A stretch of 16,984 bases of DNA, from positions 1 through 16,984 of the forward strand of contig CAKVND010000049.1 of assembly GCA_934777245.1 (NCBI GenBank), given 5' to 3'. The first letter of the stretch is position 1; each line of letters begins with the position of its first letter. The notes beneath the pieces were generated by a model. It made no database searches. It saw only the letters and a list, made by a program, of their open reading frames with translations, and had not been told where the DNA came from. Source of the stretch: an uncultured Candidatus Melainabacteria bacterium (GTDB lineage: Bacteria; Cyanobacteriota; Vampirovibrionia; Gastranaerophilales; Gastranaerophilaceae). The translations under genes were made by a program, and so were the position numbers. Positions 1 to 8,441 of the stretch are shown here, one piece after another.

Positions 1-1
1 A

Positions 2-904
2 TTGGAAGCAGCTCTTCAAACCCAACCAAACATTACTTTAATTTCAGAAGAAGTTGAACAAAAGAAAATGTCTTTATCATCAATCATTGATTATATGACA
101 GATATCGTTGTAAAACGTTCTGAAATGGGTAAAAACTTTGGTATTGCAGTTATTCCTGAAGGTTTAATTGAATTCGTTCCAGAATTAAAAACTATGATTG
201 CTAACTTGAATGACATCATGCCAACTTTAGAAAAAGATTCTAAATACACTTCAGGCTCTGATGCTGAAAAAATCGCTATCATTGAAAACACACTTTCAAG
301 CGAAAACGCTAGTGTATTTAAATCACTTCCAGCTCTAATTAAATCACAATTATTGATGGATAGAGATCCACACGGCAATGTTCAAGTATCTAAGATTGAA
401 ACTGAAAAACTTTTAATCTCTATGATTGAAGAAAAATTAGCAGGATTGAAAAAAGAAGGAAAATTCTCAGGTAAATTCTCAACTCAATCACACTTCTTCG
501 GTTACGAAGGACGTTGTGCATTCCCTTCTAATTTTGATGCAGACTATTGCTATTCACTTGGTTTCAACGCATTTGCATTGATTAACTTCGGTCTAACAGG
601 TTACTTATCATCAGTTAGAAACTTAACAGAACCTGCTAACGATTGGATTGCAGGCGGTGTTCCACTTACTATGATGATGAACATGGAAAGAAGACATGGC
701 GAAATGAAACCTGTTATCAAAAAAGCATTAGTTGAACTTGATGGCCCTGTATTCAAGAAACTTGAAGCTAACAGAGAAGATTGGGCACTAAATGACAGAT
801 ATTTGTTCCCAGGTGCTATCCAATACTTCGGACCTTCATCAGTTTGTGATATTACAACAGTAACATTGCAACTTGAAAGCGAAGCTAAATTAGCTAAGGT
901 TTAA
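2..904 (+). CDS. pfp: Diphosphate--fructose-6-phosphate 1-phosphotransferase (PPi-PFK), C-terminal part, 5' end outside window
   Basis: This is the last 300 codons of a PPi-dependent phosphofructokinase of the long (PfpB/plant-beta-like) type. The enzyme reversibly phosphorylates fructose 6-phosphate to fructose 1,6-bisphosphate with pyrophosphate in cytoplasmic glycolysis. Family signatures in the fragment are LEAALQTQPN at its very start, GKNFGIAVIPEGLIEF (about 43-58), DRDPHGNVQVSKIETEKLL (about 120-138), FFGYEGRCAFPSNFDADY (about 165-182) and GGVPLTMMMNMERR (about 218-231). The TTG at position 2 is not a start: it is the Leu of the conserved 'LE-ALQT-PN' stretch, and the frame is open to the window edge. 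Long-form enzymes are around 550 residues, so roughly 245 N-terminal residues, with the PPi/F6P-binding GGDD region, lie upstream. A strong terminator follows 20 bases after the stop. No frameshift is visible. The family call is very secure. Confidence 0.95.
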   Translation: MEAALQTQPNITLISEEVEQKKMSLSSIIDYMTDIVVKRSEMGKNFGIAVIPEGLIEFVPELKTMIANLNDIMPTLEKDSKYTSGSDAEKIAIIENTLSSENASVFKSLPALIKSQLLMDRDPHGNVQVSKIETEKLLISMIEEKLAGLKKEGKFSGKFSTQSHFFGYEGRCAFPSNFDADYCYSLGFNAFALINFGLTGYLSSVRNLTEPANDWIAGGVPLTMMMNMERRHGEMKPVIKKALVELDGPVFKKLEANREDWALNDRYLFPGAIQYFGPSSVCDITTVTLQLESEAKLAKV

Positions 905-924
905 TTTTTAATATATAGAAATAA

Positions 925-956
925 GCGCGCAAATTAAATTTGCGCGCCTATTTTTT
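925..956 (+). terminator. Rho-independent terminator of the PPi-PFK gene
   Basis: A 10-bp perfect stem (gcgcgcaaat at 925-934 pairing with atttgcgcgc at 938-947) has a 3-base loop and is followed by ctatttttt. The stem is far richer in GC than its surroundings and begins 20 bases after the stop codon. Confidence 0.9.
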
Positions 957-986
957 GCAATTAGTTTTAAATTACATAGATTATTA

Positions 987-1028
987 AAAAAAGTTAACGG
1001 TGCAATAATTCGCACCATTAACTTTTTT
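987..1028. terminator. Bidirectional terminator between PPi-PFK and groL
   Basis: A 17-bp stem with one mismatch (987-1003 with 1012-1028) has an 8-base loop. The outer pairs are A6 on the left and T6 on the right, so either strand gives a GC-containing hairpin ending in a U tract. On the minus strand it lies about 70 bases past the groL stop and is the obvious end of the groSL transcript. On the plus strand it is a second, backup stop after the hairpin at 925-956. Confidence 0.85.
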
Positions 1029-1098
1029 AATTTTAAATTTCGTCCAAAACTTATCGGTTTTTTGCTATTAAATTTGGGACTCTATTTCGCTTGCAACG

Positions 1099-2763
<1,665 letters not shown>

Positions 2764-2769
2764 TTAAGG

Positions 2770-2934
2770 AAGTAAATAAGTGAATGGGTGAATAAGTGAA
2801 TAAGTTCGTATTAAATATATTCAACATCTAACTTTGTTTATTATTGATAATAACTAAAATGAACTTATTCACTTATTCACTTATTGACCTATTCACTCCT
2901 CTTCTACCTATTAATATACCTATTGCAAAACCTA
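2770..2934 (-). repeat. Degenerate short-unit repeat tract with 20-bp inverted repeat between groS and groL
   Basis: The stretch is built from variations of gtgaataag and aataggt, read on the minus strand. Arms 2787-2806 and 2861-2880 are perfect 20-base reverse complements around a 54-base AT-rich middle, with weaker pairing beyond. In the groSL transcript the arms would fold into a long hairpin about 40 bases before the groL start. The aataggt units run up to and include the groS stop codon (TAG at 2932-2934). There is no U tract directly after the stem in the direction of transcription, so it does not look like a full terminator. It may set the groS:groL ratio through RNA processing or stability, or it may be an expanded simple repeat with no role. 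Confidence 0.75.
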
Positions 2935-3219
2935 TTCAACTACTGCCAACGCATCTTTAATTGACAAGATTTTGTATTCAACACCGTCCATTTTAACGTC
3001 TGTACCTGCGTATTTAGCATAAAGAACGATATCGCCTACTTTAACTTCCATAGGTTCTTTTTCACCTTTGTCATTTGTCTTACCTTCGCCAACTGCAACT
3101 ACTTCACCTTTTTGAGGTTTTTCTTTAGCGCTGTCAGGAATAAAAATTCCGCCAGAAGTTTGTTCTGTATCTTCAATAACTTTAATAACGATTCTGTCTT
3201 GTAAAGGTCTTAATGCCAT
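2932..3219 (-). CDS. groS: Co-chaperonin GroES (Hsp10)
   Basis: GroES is the seven-subunit lid of the GroEL folding chamber. The 95-residue protein is full length for the family. It has the N-terminal [14 protein letters not shown], the mobile-loop region [26 protein letters not shown] (about 19-44) and the [17 protein letters not shown] stretch near the C-terminus. The start is fixed by homology and by a consensus Shine-Dalgarno AGGAGG (3228-3233 on the minus strand) 8 bases upstream. It is the first gene of the groS-groL operon. No CIRCE inverted repeat (TTAGCACTC-N9-GAGTGCTAA) is visible upstream, so HrcA control of the usual kind is not supported. A TATAAT at 3244-3249 (minus) could be its -10, with a poor -35. 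Confidence 0.98.
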   Translation of the reverse strand: MALRPLQDRIVIKVIEDTEQTSGGIFIPDSAKEKPQKGEVVAVGEGKTNDKGEKEPMEVKVGDIVLYAKYAGTDVKMDGVEYKILSIKDALAVVE

Positions 3220-3443
3220 AATATAATCCTCCTATTTACTACAATTATAGTTATACCTTATATTTTAAGAAAAAATGAAAAAGTTAAGAAAAAATTAATT
3301 ATTGTTATTGTTTGTAAAAAAATAAAAGATTTCAAAACTTGTTTTTACAAAACTTAACAAACCAACACAAAAAAGGCAATTTTTCAAAACTTCTATACTT
3401 TATATATATGTAAGAGATATTTAAATAGAGAGATAGAAAAAAA
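3220..3443. promoter_or_regulatory. Divergent intergenic region between groS and the 81-residue gene
   Basis: No gene is seen in these 224 AT-rich bases, which must contain the promoters for groS (-) and the following gene (+). A perfect 10-bp inverted repeat, tttgtaaaaa (3311-3320) and tttttacaaa (3342-3351), is separated by 21 bases. The octamer caaaactt occurs three times (3333-3340, 3348-3355, 3385-3392). A minus-strand TATAAT (3244-3249) sits 25 bases before the groS start. On the plus strand tatact/tatata (3394-3408) could serve as a -10 but has no good -35. The repeats may be operator sites, but in such AT-rich sequence chance is a serious alternative. Confidence 0.4.
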
Positions 3444-3689
3444 ATGACAGCAACATACGATGCAATTGAAAGAAATAAAAAACCAGCAGGCGCTTTAGAA
3501 ATTCCTGAAGATTTTCATTTCTACTATTTAAATAAAAAAGACCGTCAAATGAGATTCAACAACGGTGGTGACCCTATTTACGCTATCTTTGATAAGATTG
3601 ATGAAAGACCTCTTTCTAAAATCGCTAAAGATTTCGTTAGAGAATTGGCTGACGATTCTATCAGATTCATCTCTACTTTGATTAAATAA
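3444..3689 (+). CDS. Small hypothetical protein, 81 residues
   Basis: I do not recognise this protein. It is soluble-looking and charged, with no signal peptide or membrane segment. The middle is rich in aromatic and charged residues (DFHFYYLNKKDRQMRF, about 23-38) and has GGDPIYAIFDKIDERP (about 41-56). The C-terminal third looks helical (KIAKDFVRELADDSIRFIS). Coding character is supported by codon use like its neighbours and a clean ATG after a purine-rich leader (agagagatagaaaaaaa), although there is no strong Shine-Dalgarno. It lies divergent from groS and 90 bases upstream of the TPR-glycosyltransferase gene on the same strand. Co-transcription is possible but not shown, and I can infer no function. 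Confidence 0.7.
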   Translation: MTATYDAIERNKKPAGALEIPEDFHFYYLNKKDRQMRFNNGGDPIYAIFDKIDERPLSKIAKDFVRELADDSIRFISTLIK

Positions 3690-3779
3690 TAAAAATATAT
3701 AAATTAATTTCCTACTTTAAACCGCAACAATAATATGTTATTATTCTAATTAATAAGAAAAAGATTGGAGAGTAGGAAA

Positions 3780-5489
3780 ATGCAAGTTTCTAAGCGTTTG
3801 GTTGTAAGAAAAGAAATTCCAATGGATAATTCTAAAGATTTGATTGTCTCAATGGATGTCGCAATGGCAGAGTATTATTGCAAAAATAACAATTACGAAC
3901 GCGGTTTAGAAATTTTTAGAGAAATAATTCCGACAATAAATGATGAAGTTGAAAGAAATGATGTAATAAATAATTACATGGGGCATGCCATAAATTTCGC
4001 ACAACGACTTTTTATCGACAAAAAATATATTGAGGCTATCGAACAGTATCGCGAAATCATGAAATTCTCAGGTTTTCCGATAAACATATATAAAAATATC
4101 GGGCTTTGTATGAAATCTATCGGAAATGCGGATTTGGCTATTAAATTCCTTGAACGATTTGAAGAAATTTCGCCGGACAAAGAAGATGTTTATGTGTATT
4201 TGGCTGATTTAACATATACAGATATTAAAGACAACAAAAAAGCGATTGAGTATTATGAAAAAGCGCTTGAAAAGAATCAAAACAATTTTTCTATTTATAA
4301 CATGCTCGGTCATTTGTATTCAACTTGCTACCAGGATAAATTTAAAGAAAAACAAATTGATTATCTTACAAAAGCATATGAACTTTCTCCGAATAATAGA
4401 ATTGTTGTAAAGAATTTGGCTTACGTTTACGGTAAGTTTGATGAAACTCAAAAAGCCGATGAGTTTTACCAAAAACTTATGTATTTAAATCCAACGCACT
4501 CTGATTTACATGCTTATGGCGCATATTTAGTTCGTCATAAACGTTTTTCAGAAGGTTTTAAATTCTTGCAACACAGATTTCAAAAAGAAGATTTGAAGAA
4601 TGTTGCGTTTCCGCAATTGTTTACAACAAAAAAGAAAAAATGGAACATCAAACTTGATATTAAAGATAAGCGCATTCTTGTTCATTTTGAGCAAGGTTTT
4701 GGTGATTCTATTATGTTCGTGAGATTCTTAGATGAACTCAAAACTCGTTGTAAAGAGGTTTCTTTAGTTGTTCAAAAACAGCTGGTAAGTTTGTTTGAGG
4801 ATTCTAAACTCGGAGTGAATATTTATACGGAGGATGATATTTCGCATATCGAGTATGATTATTGGATTCCAATGATGGATTTGCCTATTGTTTGTGAAAC
4901 TCAGTATAATACAATTCCGCATGCAGAAGGATATTTGAAAGTTCCGCGTGCAAAGATTAATGCTTATAGAAAAGAGCACATTAACGACAACGATAAGATA
5001 AAAATCGGCATTGCTTATGAAGGTACATTGGCGTCTAAAGAAACAGACAGAGATATTCCGCTAAGTTATTTGTATCCTCTTATGAAGCTTCCGGATGTAG
5101 AGGTTTATAGTTTCCAAGTTGATGATTTGACGCATCAAATGGACATGATTCCGGCTGACGCTCAATTAATTCGATTGGGCCGAACTTTCAAAAACTGGGA
5201 AGATACTGCTTGTGCGATGAATTGCATGGACTTTATGGTCACAACAGATAACGGGGTTATGAACCTTGCCGGTGCACTAGGAATTAAAACGTTCGGTATT
5301 TTTAATAGAATTGTTGAGTGGCGTTGGTTTAAAACAGAAGGTAGCGATATTGCTTGGTACAAGAGCATTAAACCATTTCAATGCCCAACGTCCGGTGAAT
5401 GGAATATTCCGGTGAAAAAAGTTATGGAAGAAATTGACAAAATTCGTTGTAAAAAGATTGCTGAAAAATTAAAGAAAAAAATGCTTTAA
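3780..5489 (+). CDS. TPR-repeat protein with C-terminal GT9-like glycosyltransferase domain
   Basis: This is a 569-residue fusion. Residues about 25-245 form tetratricopeptide-type helical repeats; the clearest units are around 105-165 (NIYKNIGLCMKSIGNADLAI, then KKAIEYYEKALEKNQNNF) and 194-240. Residues about 297-535 resemble the GT9/heptosyltransferase superfamily as found in many TPR-glycosyltransferases: HFEQGFGDSIMFVRFLDEL (302-320, with the glycine-rich GFGDS loop), KIKIGIAYEGT (406-416), and TTDNGVMNLAGALG (488-501, the nucleotide-sugar-binding signature), followed by WRWF and WYKSIKPFQC. Such proteins are presumed to move sugars onto envelope or protein targets; the substrate here is unknown. 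ATG 3780 is preferred because GGAG lies 9 bases upstream; a TTG at 3765 would overlap that site. There is no signal peptide, so it is probably cytoplasmic. It converges on mntP. Confidence 0.8.
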   Translation: MQVSKRLVVRKEIPMDNSKDLIVSMDVAMAEYYCKNNNYERGLEIFREIIPTINDEVERNDVINNYMGHAINFAQRLFIDKKYIEAIEQYREIMKFSGFPINIYKNIGLCMKSIGNADLAIKFLERFEEISPDKEDVYVYLADLTYTDIKDNKKAIEYYEKALEKNQNNFSIYNMLGHLYSTCYQDKFKEKQIDYLTKAYELSPNNRIVVKNLAYVYGKFDETQKADEFYQKLMYLNPTHSDLHAYGAYLVRHKRFSEGFKFLQHRFQKEDLKNVAFPQLFTTKKKKWNIKLDIKDKRILVHFEQGFGDSIMFVRFLDELKTRCKEVSLVVQKQLVSLFEDSKLGVNIYTEDDISHIEYDYWIPMMDLPIVCETQYNTIPHAEGYLKVPRAKINAYRKEHINDNDKIKIGIAYEGTLASKETDRDIPLSYLYPLMKLPDVEVYSFQVDDLTHQMDMIPADAQLIRLGRTFKNWEDTACAMNCMDFMVTTDNGVMNLAGALGIKTFGIFNRIVEWRWFKTEGSDIAWYKSIKPFQCPTSGEWNIPVKKVMEEIDKIRCKKIAEKLKKKML

Positions 5490-5497
5490 TTTTTCAG
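5461..5497. terminator. Perfect 14-bp inverted repeat between convergent TPR-glycosyltransferase gene and mntP
   Basis: ctgaaaaattaaag (5461-5474) and ctttaatttttcag (5484-5497) are exact reverse complements with a 9-base loop. The left arm lies in the last codons of the TPR-glycosyltransferase gene and the right arm includes its stop codon. The mntP stop begins at the next base. The stem is AT-rich and no separate U tract follows it, so it is a plausible but weak shared terminator or a 3'-end stability hairpin for both mRNAs. Confidence 0.55.
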
Positions 5498-6037
5498 CTA
5501 AAACAAAGCTTTAATTCCAAGTAAAATCAATATTATACCCGCAAAAATTTCTAAGCTTTTTGTTGGAAAATATTTTAATTTGCCACCAATAGTAAAACCT
5601 AAAATAGAATTTATAAAAGTTACAAAAGCTATAAATAAAGCTGGTTTTAGAATGTGGTTGCCAAATAGCGATAATGTAATACCTGCAGAAAATGCATCAA
5701 TGCTGGTTGCAATTCCCACTAATAATAAACATTTAAAATCAATGCATAATCTCTGTTCTCTTTTTGGTTCAAAAGCTTCCAGTATAATTTTACATCCTAA
5801 GTATATGAATATTAAACATACTGTTAATCCTGCATAAGGCTCAATAAATGCTTTTACAAAATTTGTTAAATAATATCCGATTATCGGCATAATGCCTTGA
5901 AACAAACCGGTACAAACAGCAAGTGAGAGAGCATTTTTTAAGCGTTTTTGTGTAAACGTTATGCCATACGAAAACGATACGACGCAAGCGTCGATAGATA
6001 GAGCGATTGCAAGTAGTATTATTGAGATGTATGACAT
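5498..6037 (-). CDS. mntP: Manganese efflux pump MntP (UPF0059/DUF204)
   Basis: MntP is an inner-membrane exporter that protects cells from excess Mn2+. The 179-residue protein is family-sized and almost wholly hydrophobic, with about six membrane segments. It is an internal duplication of two three-helix halves, each beginning with the conserved acidic motif: LSIDACVVS (Asp16) and TSIDAFSAG (Asp114), the residues expected to handle the metal. The central charged loop EPKREQR (90-96) joins the halves. The ATG at 6035-6037 matches the usual N-terminus but has only a weak purine-rich site upstream. A small hairpin (gtaag at 6053-6057 with cttac at 6067-6071) sits in the leader. I looked for a yybP-ykoY manganese riboswitch and did not find it. 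A dispersed repeat copy lies 58 bases upstream. Confidence 0.92.
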   Translation of the reverse strand: MSYISIILLAIALSIDACVVSFSYGITFTQKRLKNALSLAVCTGLFQGIMPIIGYYLTNFVKAFIEPYAGLTVCLIFIYLGCKIILEAFEPKREQRLCIDFKCLLLVGIATSIDAFSAGITLSLFGNHILKPALFIAFVTFINSILGFTIGGKLKYFPTKSLEIFAGIILILLGIKALF

Positions 6038-6094
6038 GCTGAACTTTCTTTCGTAAGCTAAACACCCTTACAATGATTGTTTACTGGGAGAACA

Positions 6095-6147
6095 GACGCC
6101 AAGTCATTGCGATGAGCAACGATTTAAATTAGCGACGAAGCAATCCA
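6095..6147. repeat. Dispersed ~53-bp repeat, copy 1
   Basis: This stretch, with core gtcattgcga at 6103-6112 and gaagcaatcca at 6137-6147, aligns without gaps to 15723-15775 with about 11 differences over 53 bases. The two ends are partly inverted (attgc... and ...gcaat), as in REP/MITE-like palindromic elements. Sequences of the general type 'gtcattgcga...gaagcaatcca' are, from memory, common intergenic repeats in several bacterial groups. This copy fills most of the gap between mntP and dnaB and ends 3 bases past the dnaB stop. It has no coding capacity. Confidence 0.8.
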
Positions 6148-6150
6148 CAA

Positions 6151-7551
6151 TTAAAACACATCTGTCTTTATCGGATTTTTGAACTTCGTAATACTTCCTT
6201 GGAATAGAAGCTTAACTGTTCCGACAGAACCGTTTCTGTGTTTTGCAATAATAATTTCGGCTTCACCTTTGTTAGCAGCCTTTTCAGCTTCTTCCTCTTC
6301 ATCATTTGCGTTTTTATAATATTCATCACGATAAATAAACATTACGATATCGGCGTCTTGTTCGATAGACCCTGATTCTCTCAAGTCTGAAAGCATTGGA
6401 CGTTTATCTGTTCTACTTTCTACCGCACGTGATAACTGTGAAAGAGAAATAATCGGAACATTAAGTTCTTTTGCTAAGATTTTTAAACCTCTTGAAATAC
6501 TTGAAATTTGCTGCATACGGTCTTCTCTACCCGTTCCTTCAATCAACTGCAAGTAGTCGATTACGATTAAGCCCAAATTCTTTTCTGCCATCGCTAAACG
6601 TCGACATTTTGCACGAATATCCGTAATCGTACAGCCTGCTGTATCGTCGATATAGATTGAAGCTTCTGAAAGATCATTCATTGCAACAGCTAGTTTTTCC
6701 CAGTCTTTTGCTTGCATATTTCCTGTTTTAAGTCTTTGAGAATCAACCTCCGCTTCAGAGCATAGTAAACGTTGTACTAATTGCCCCTTTGACATTTCTA
6801 AAGAGAATATAGCAACAGGAGTTTTGGCTCTAAGCGCAACATTCTGTGCAATGTTTAATGCGAATGCGGTTTTACCCATTGCAGGACGCGCCGCTAAGAT
6901 AATCAAGTCAGAACGTTGCAAACCGTTTAGCATTGCGTCTAAATCGTAGAAGTCTGTAGGAACGCCTGTTAATTGGCCTTTGTTATTATATCTTTCTTCG
7001 ATTTTTGCGTAAGTATCATAAACAATATCTTTGATTGGAGAAAGTGATTTTGAAGCTTTTGCAGACGCAATATCGAAAATCAATTTTTCTGCAAGCTCTA
7101 GAGATTCTTCAATCGGATTCAAGTCATAACCTGATGAAACGATTTCAGAACCTGCATTAATCAAAGAACGCTTAATTGCTTTTTCTTGAACTATTCTTGC
7201 ATAGTATTCAACGTTAGTTGTGGTGATTGTTTTATAGCTCAAATCGTTTACAAACGCACGACCGCCAACAAGCTCTAATTTTTGATTGATATTAAGAATA
7301 TCTGAAACAGATACGATATCGATTTTGTCTTGGCTGTTGTATAGCTGTAACATAGCGTCATAAACATATCTATGAGCCGGTTTGTAAAAAGATTCCGGCT
7401 TTAGCTGTTCTACAATCTTGTTCATACAATTTGGGTTAACCAAAATTGCACCTAAGATTGCTTCTTCTGCGTCTATATTTTGCGGCATTAAATGTGATAA
7501 GTCTTCTGTTTGTTGCGATGTTTTTTTACGATTTGAATAAGATGTTGCCAT
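6151..7551 (-). CDS. dnaB: Replicative DNA helicase DnaB
   Basis: DnaB is the hexameric 5'-3' helicase that opens the replication fork and recruits primase. The 466-residue protein contains the N-terminal helical domain beginning MPQNIDAEEAILGAIL (about 22-37) and a RecA-like C-terminal domain. The Walker A is ARPAMGKTA (221-229), the Walker B is LGLIVIDYLQLI, and the later SQLSRAVESR and RESGSIEQDADIVMFIYR motifs include the arginine finger region. The frame is open further upstream to a possible ATG at 7587. The start chosen, ATG 7549-7551, has AAGGAG 6 bases before it and gives the usual short N-terminal tail. No intein is present. The stop is followed almost at once by dispersed repeat copy 1, and no clear terminator is visible. 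Confidence 0.97.
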   Translation of the reverse strand: MATSYSNRKKTSQQTEDLSHLMPQNIDAEEAILGAILVNPNCMNKIVEQLKPESFYKPAHRYVYDAMLQLYNSQDKIDIVSVSDILNINQKLELVGGRAFVNDLSYKTITTTNVEYYARIVQEKAIKRSLINAGSEIVSSGYDLNPIEESLELAEKLIFDIASAKASKSLSPIKDIVYDTYAKIEERYNNKGQLTGVPTDFYDLDAMLNGLQRSDLIILAARPAMGKTAFALNIAQNVALRAKTPVAIFSLEMSKGQLVQRLLCSEAEVDSQRLKTGNMQAKDWEKLAVAMNDLSEASIYIDDTAGCTITDIRAKCRRLAMAEKNLGLIVIDYLQLIEGTGREDRMQQISSISRGLKILAKELNVPIISLSQLSRAVESRTDKRPMLSDLRESGSIEQDADIVMFIYRDEYYKNANDEEEEAEKAANKGEAEIIIAKHRNGSVGTVKLLFQGSITKFKNPIKTDVF

Positions 7552-7557
7552 TGAATA

Positions 7558-7563
7558 CTCCTT
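7558..7563 (-). promoter_or_regulatory. Shine-Dalgarno deciding the dnaB start
   Basis: AAGGAG on the minus strand lies 6 bases upstream of ATG 7549-7551. This supports that codon over the in-frame ATG 36 bases further upstream. Confidence 0.8.
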
Positions 7564-7633
7564 CAAACATAAGTTTAACAATAACATTTTCCTTATTCAA
7601 TCATTCTTTACGAAATATGACTATTGATTTTAA

Positions 7634-8290
7634 TTAAAAAGTCGCATTATTTTCTTCCAAATACTCCTTGACCAAATTAATTGGTGTCGCAAAACCAATA
7701 CCGATATTTGATATATTATTATCCGGATTATAAATAGCCTGATTGATACCTATAACATCGCCATTTGTATTCAACAAAGGTCCGCCTGATGAACCGGGGT
7801 TAATTGCGGCATCAGTTTGAATTCTATTTTTTGTGTAATCTATCCTTGACACAATTCCTTGCGTAAGCGTTCCGCTAAACCCAAACGGATTTCCTATTGC
7901 TAAAACTTTTTGTCCAACTTTAACTTTAGAAGAATTACCAAGTTTAACAGTTTTTAAATCCTTTTTTGCATCAATTTTAAGAAGCGCAATATCCTTATTA
8001 TCTCCTAAATGTTTTAAAACCTTAGCATCATAATTTTGGCCATTACTCATTGTAACAACTACAGTTTTCCCTATATCAACAACATGCGCGCTGGTTAAAA
8101 TTACACCTGATTTATCAATAATACAACCTGTGCCGCAAGATAAACCGTCCGGAATTTGCGAATCTACGGTTACAATAGCCGGATTAATTTTTTCATAAAT
8201 ACTTACCGGATTTTTTTCAACTTTTCCAAACGCAAAAACCGGTGAAGATATGAATACAAGTAAGATTGCACTAATTATTTGTTTTTTCAT
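7634..8290 (-). CDS. Secreted trypsin-like serine protease (HtrA/DegP type without PDZ domain)
   Basis: This 218-residue S1C-family protease has a Sec signal peptide (MKKQIISAILLVFISSPVFA, cleavage likely after Ala20), so it acts in the periplasm or outside the cell. The catalytic triad is visible: His69 in TSAHVVD, Asp100 in NKDIALLKI and Ser168 in NPGSSGGPLL. Oxyanion and substrate-pocket motifs AIGNPFG and TDAAINPGSSGG are intact. HtrA/DegP proteins normally continue into one or two PDZ domains. Here the protein stops right after the protease domain (GIGFATPINLVKEYL), with no frameshift or PDZ-like remnant seen. Two cysteines, Cys52 and Cys56, flank the segment CGTGC where most relatives have GSGFII. 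The start is supported by AGGAGG five bases upstream. The gene is divergent from ycf23 and 82 bases upstream of dnaB on the same strand. Confidence 0.9.
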   Translation of the reverse strand: MKKQIISAILLVFISSPVFAFGKVEKNPVSIYEKINPAIVTVDSQIPDGLSCGTGCIIDKSGVILTSAHVVDIGKTVVVTMSNGQNYDAKVLKHLGDNKDIALLKIDAKKDLKTVKLGNSSKVKVGQKVLAIGNPFGFSGTLTQGIVSRIDYTKNRIQTDAAINPGSSGGPLLNTNGDVIGINQAIYNPDNNISNIGIGFATPINLVKEYLEENNATF

Positions 8291-8370
8291 TGCGCCTCCT
8301 TGTTTAATAAAATTTTGGCAAAATTTATAGCTTAAAACAATTACCCTTATTAATTTCGAGCGGTTATGTA

Positions 8371-8399
8371 TTGCCAGCTTTTAAATTTTAATGTATAAT
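8371..8399 (+). promoter_or_regulatory. Sigma-70-type promoter of ycf23
   Basis: TTGCCA (8371-8376) is followed by a 17-base spacer and a consensus TATAAT (8394-8399). Transcription should start near 8406. The in-frame ATG at 8391 would lie inside the promoter, which argues for translation from the ATG at 8442. Confidence 0.8.
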
Positions 8400-8429
8400 A
8401 AACTCGATGTTATATCACAATCGACACAA

Positions 8430-8435
8430 AAGGAG
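8430..8435 (+). promoter_or_regulatory. Shine-Dalgarno deciding the ycf23 start
   Basis: AAGGAG lies 6 bases before ATG 8442 and downstream of the promoter. It selects this codon over the ATG at 8391. Confidence 0.85.
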
Positions 8436-8441
8436 AAAAAT

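Noticed and set aside
3220..3443. CIRCE/HrcA operator before groS
   Set aside because: No TTAGCACTC-N9-GAGTGCTAA or close variant could be found on either strand.
3765..3779. TTG start for the TPR-glycosyltransferase
   Set aside because: It would place the start codon on the likely ribosome site. ATG 3780 has GGAG at good spacing.
5580..5837. Plus-strand reading frame opposite mntP
   Set aside because: It is antisense to the well-supported mntP gene, has no ribosome site and no recognisable sequence. Other open frames opposite groL, aroF, def and fmt were dropped for the same reason.
6038..6150. yybP-ykoY manganese riboswitch upstream of mntP
   Set aside because: The conserved motifs are not present. 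The space is mostly dispersed repeat copy 1 and a small 5-bp hairpin.
8391..8441. N-terminal extension of ycf23 from ATG 8391
   Set aside because: This ATG abuts a consensus TATAAT and lies within a clear promoter. The ATG at 8442 has a proper Shine-Dalgarno and fits the family.
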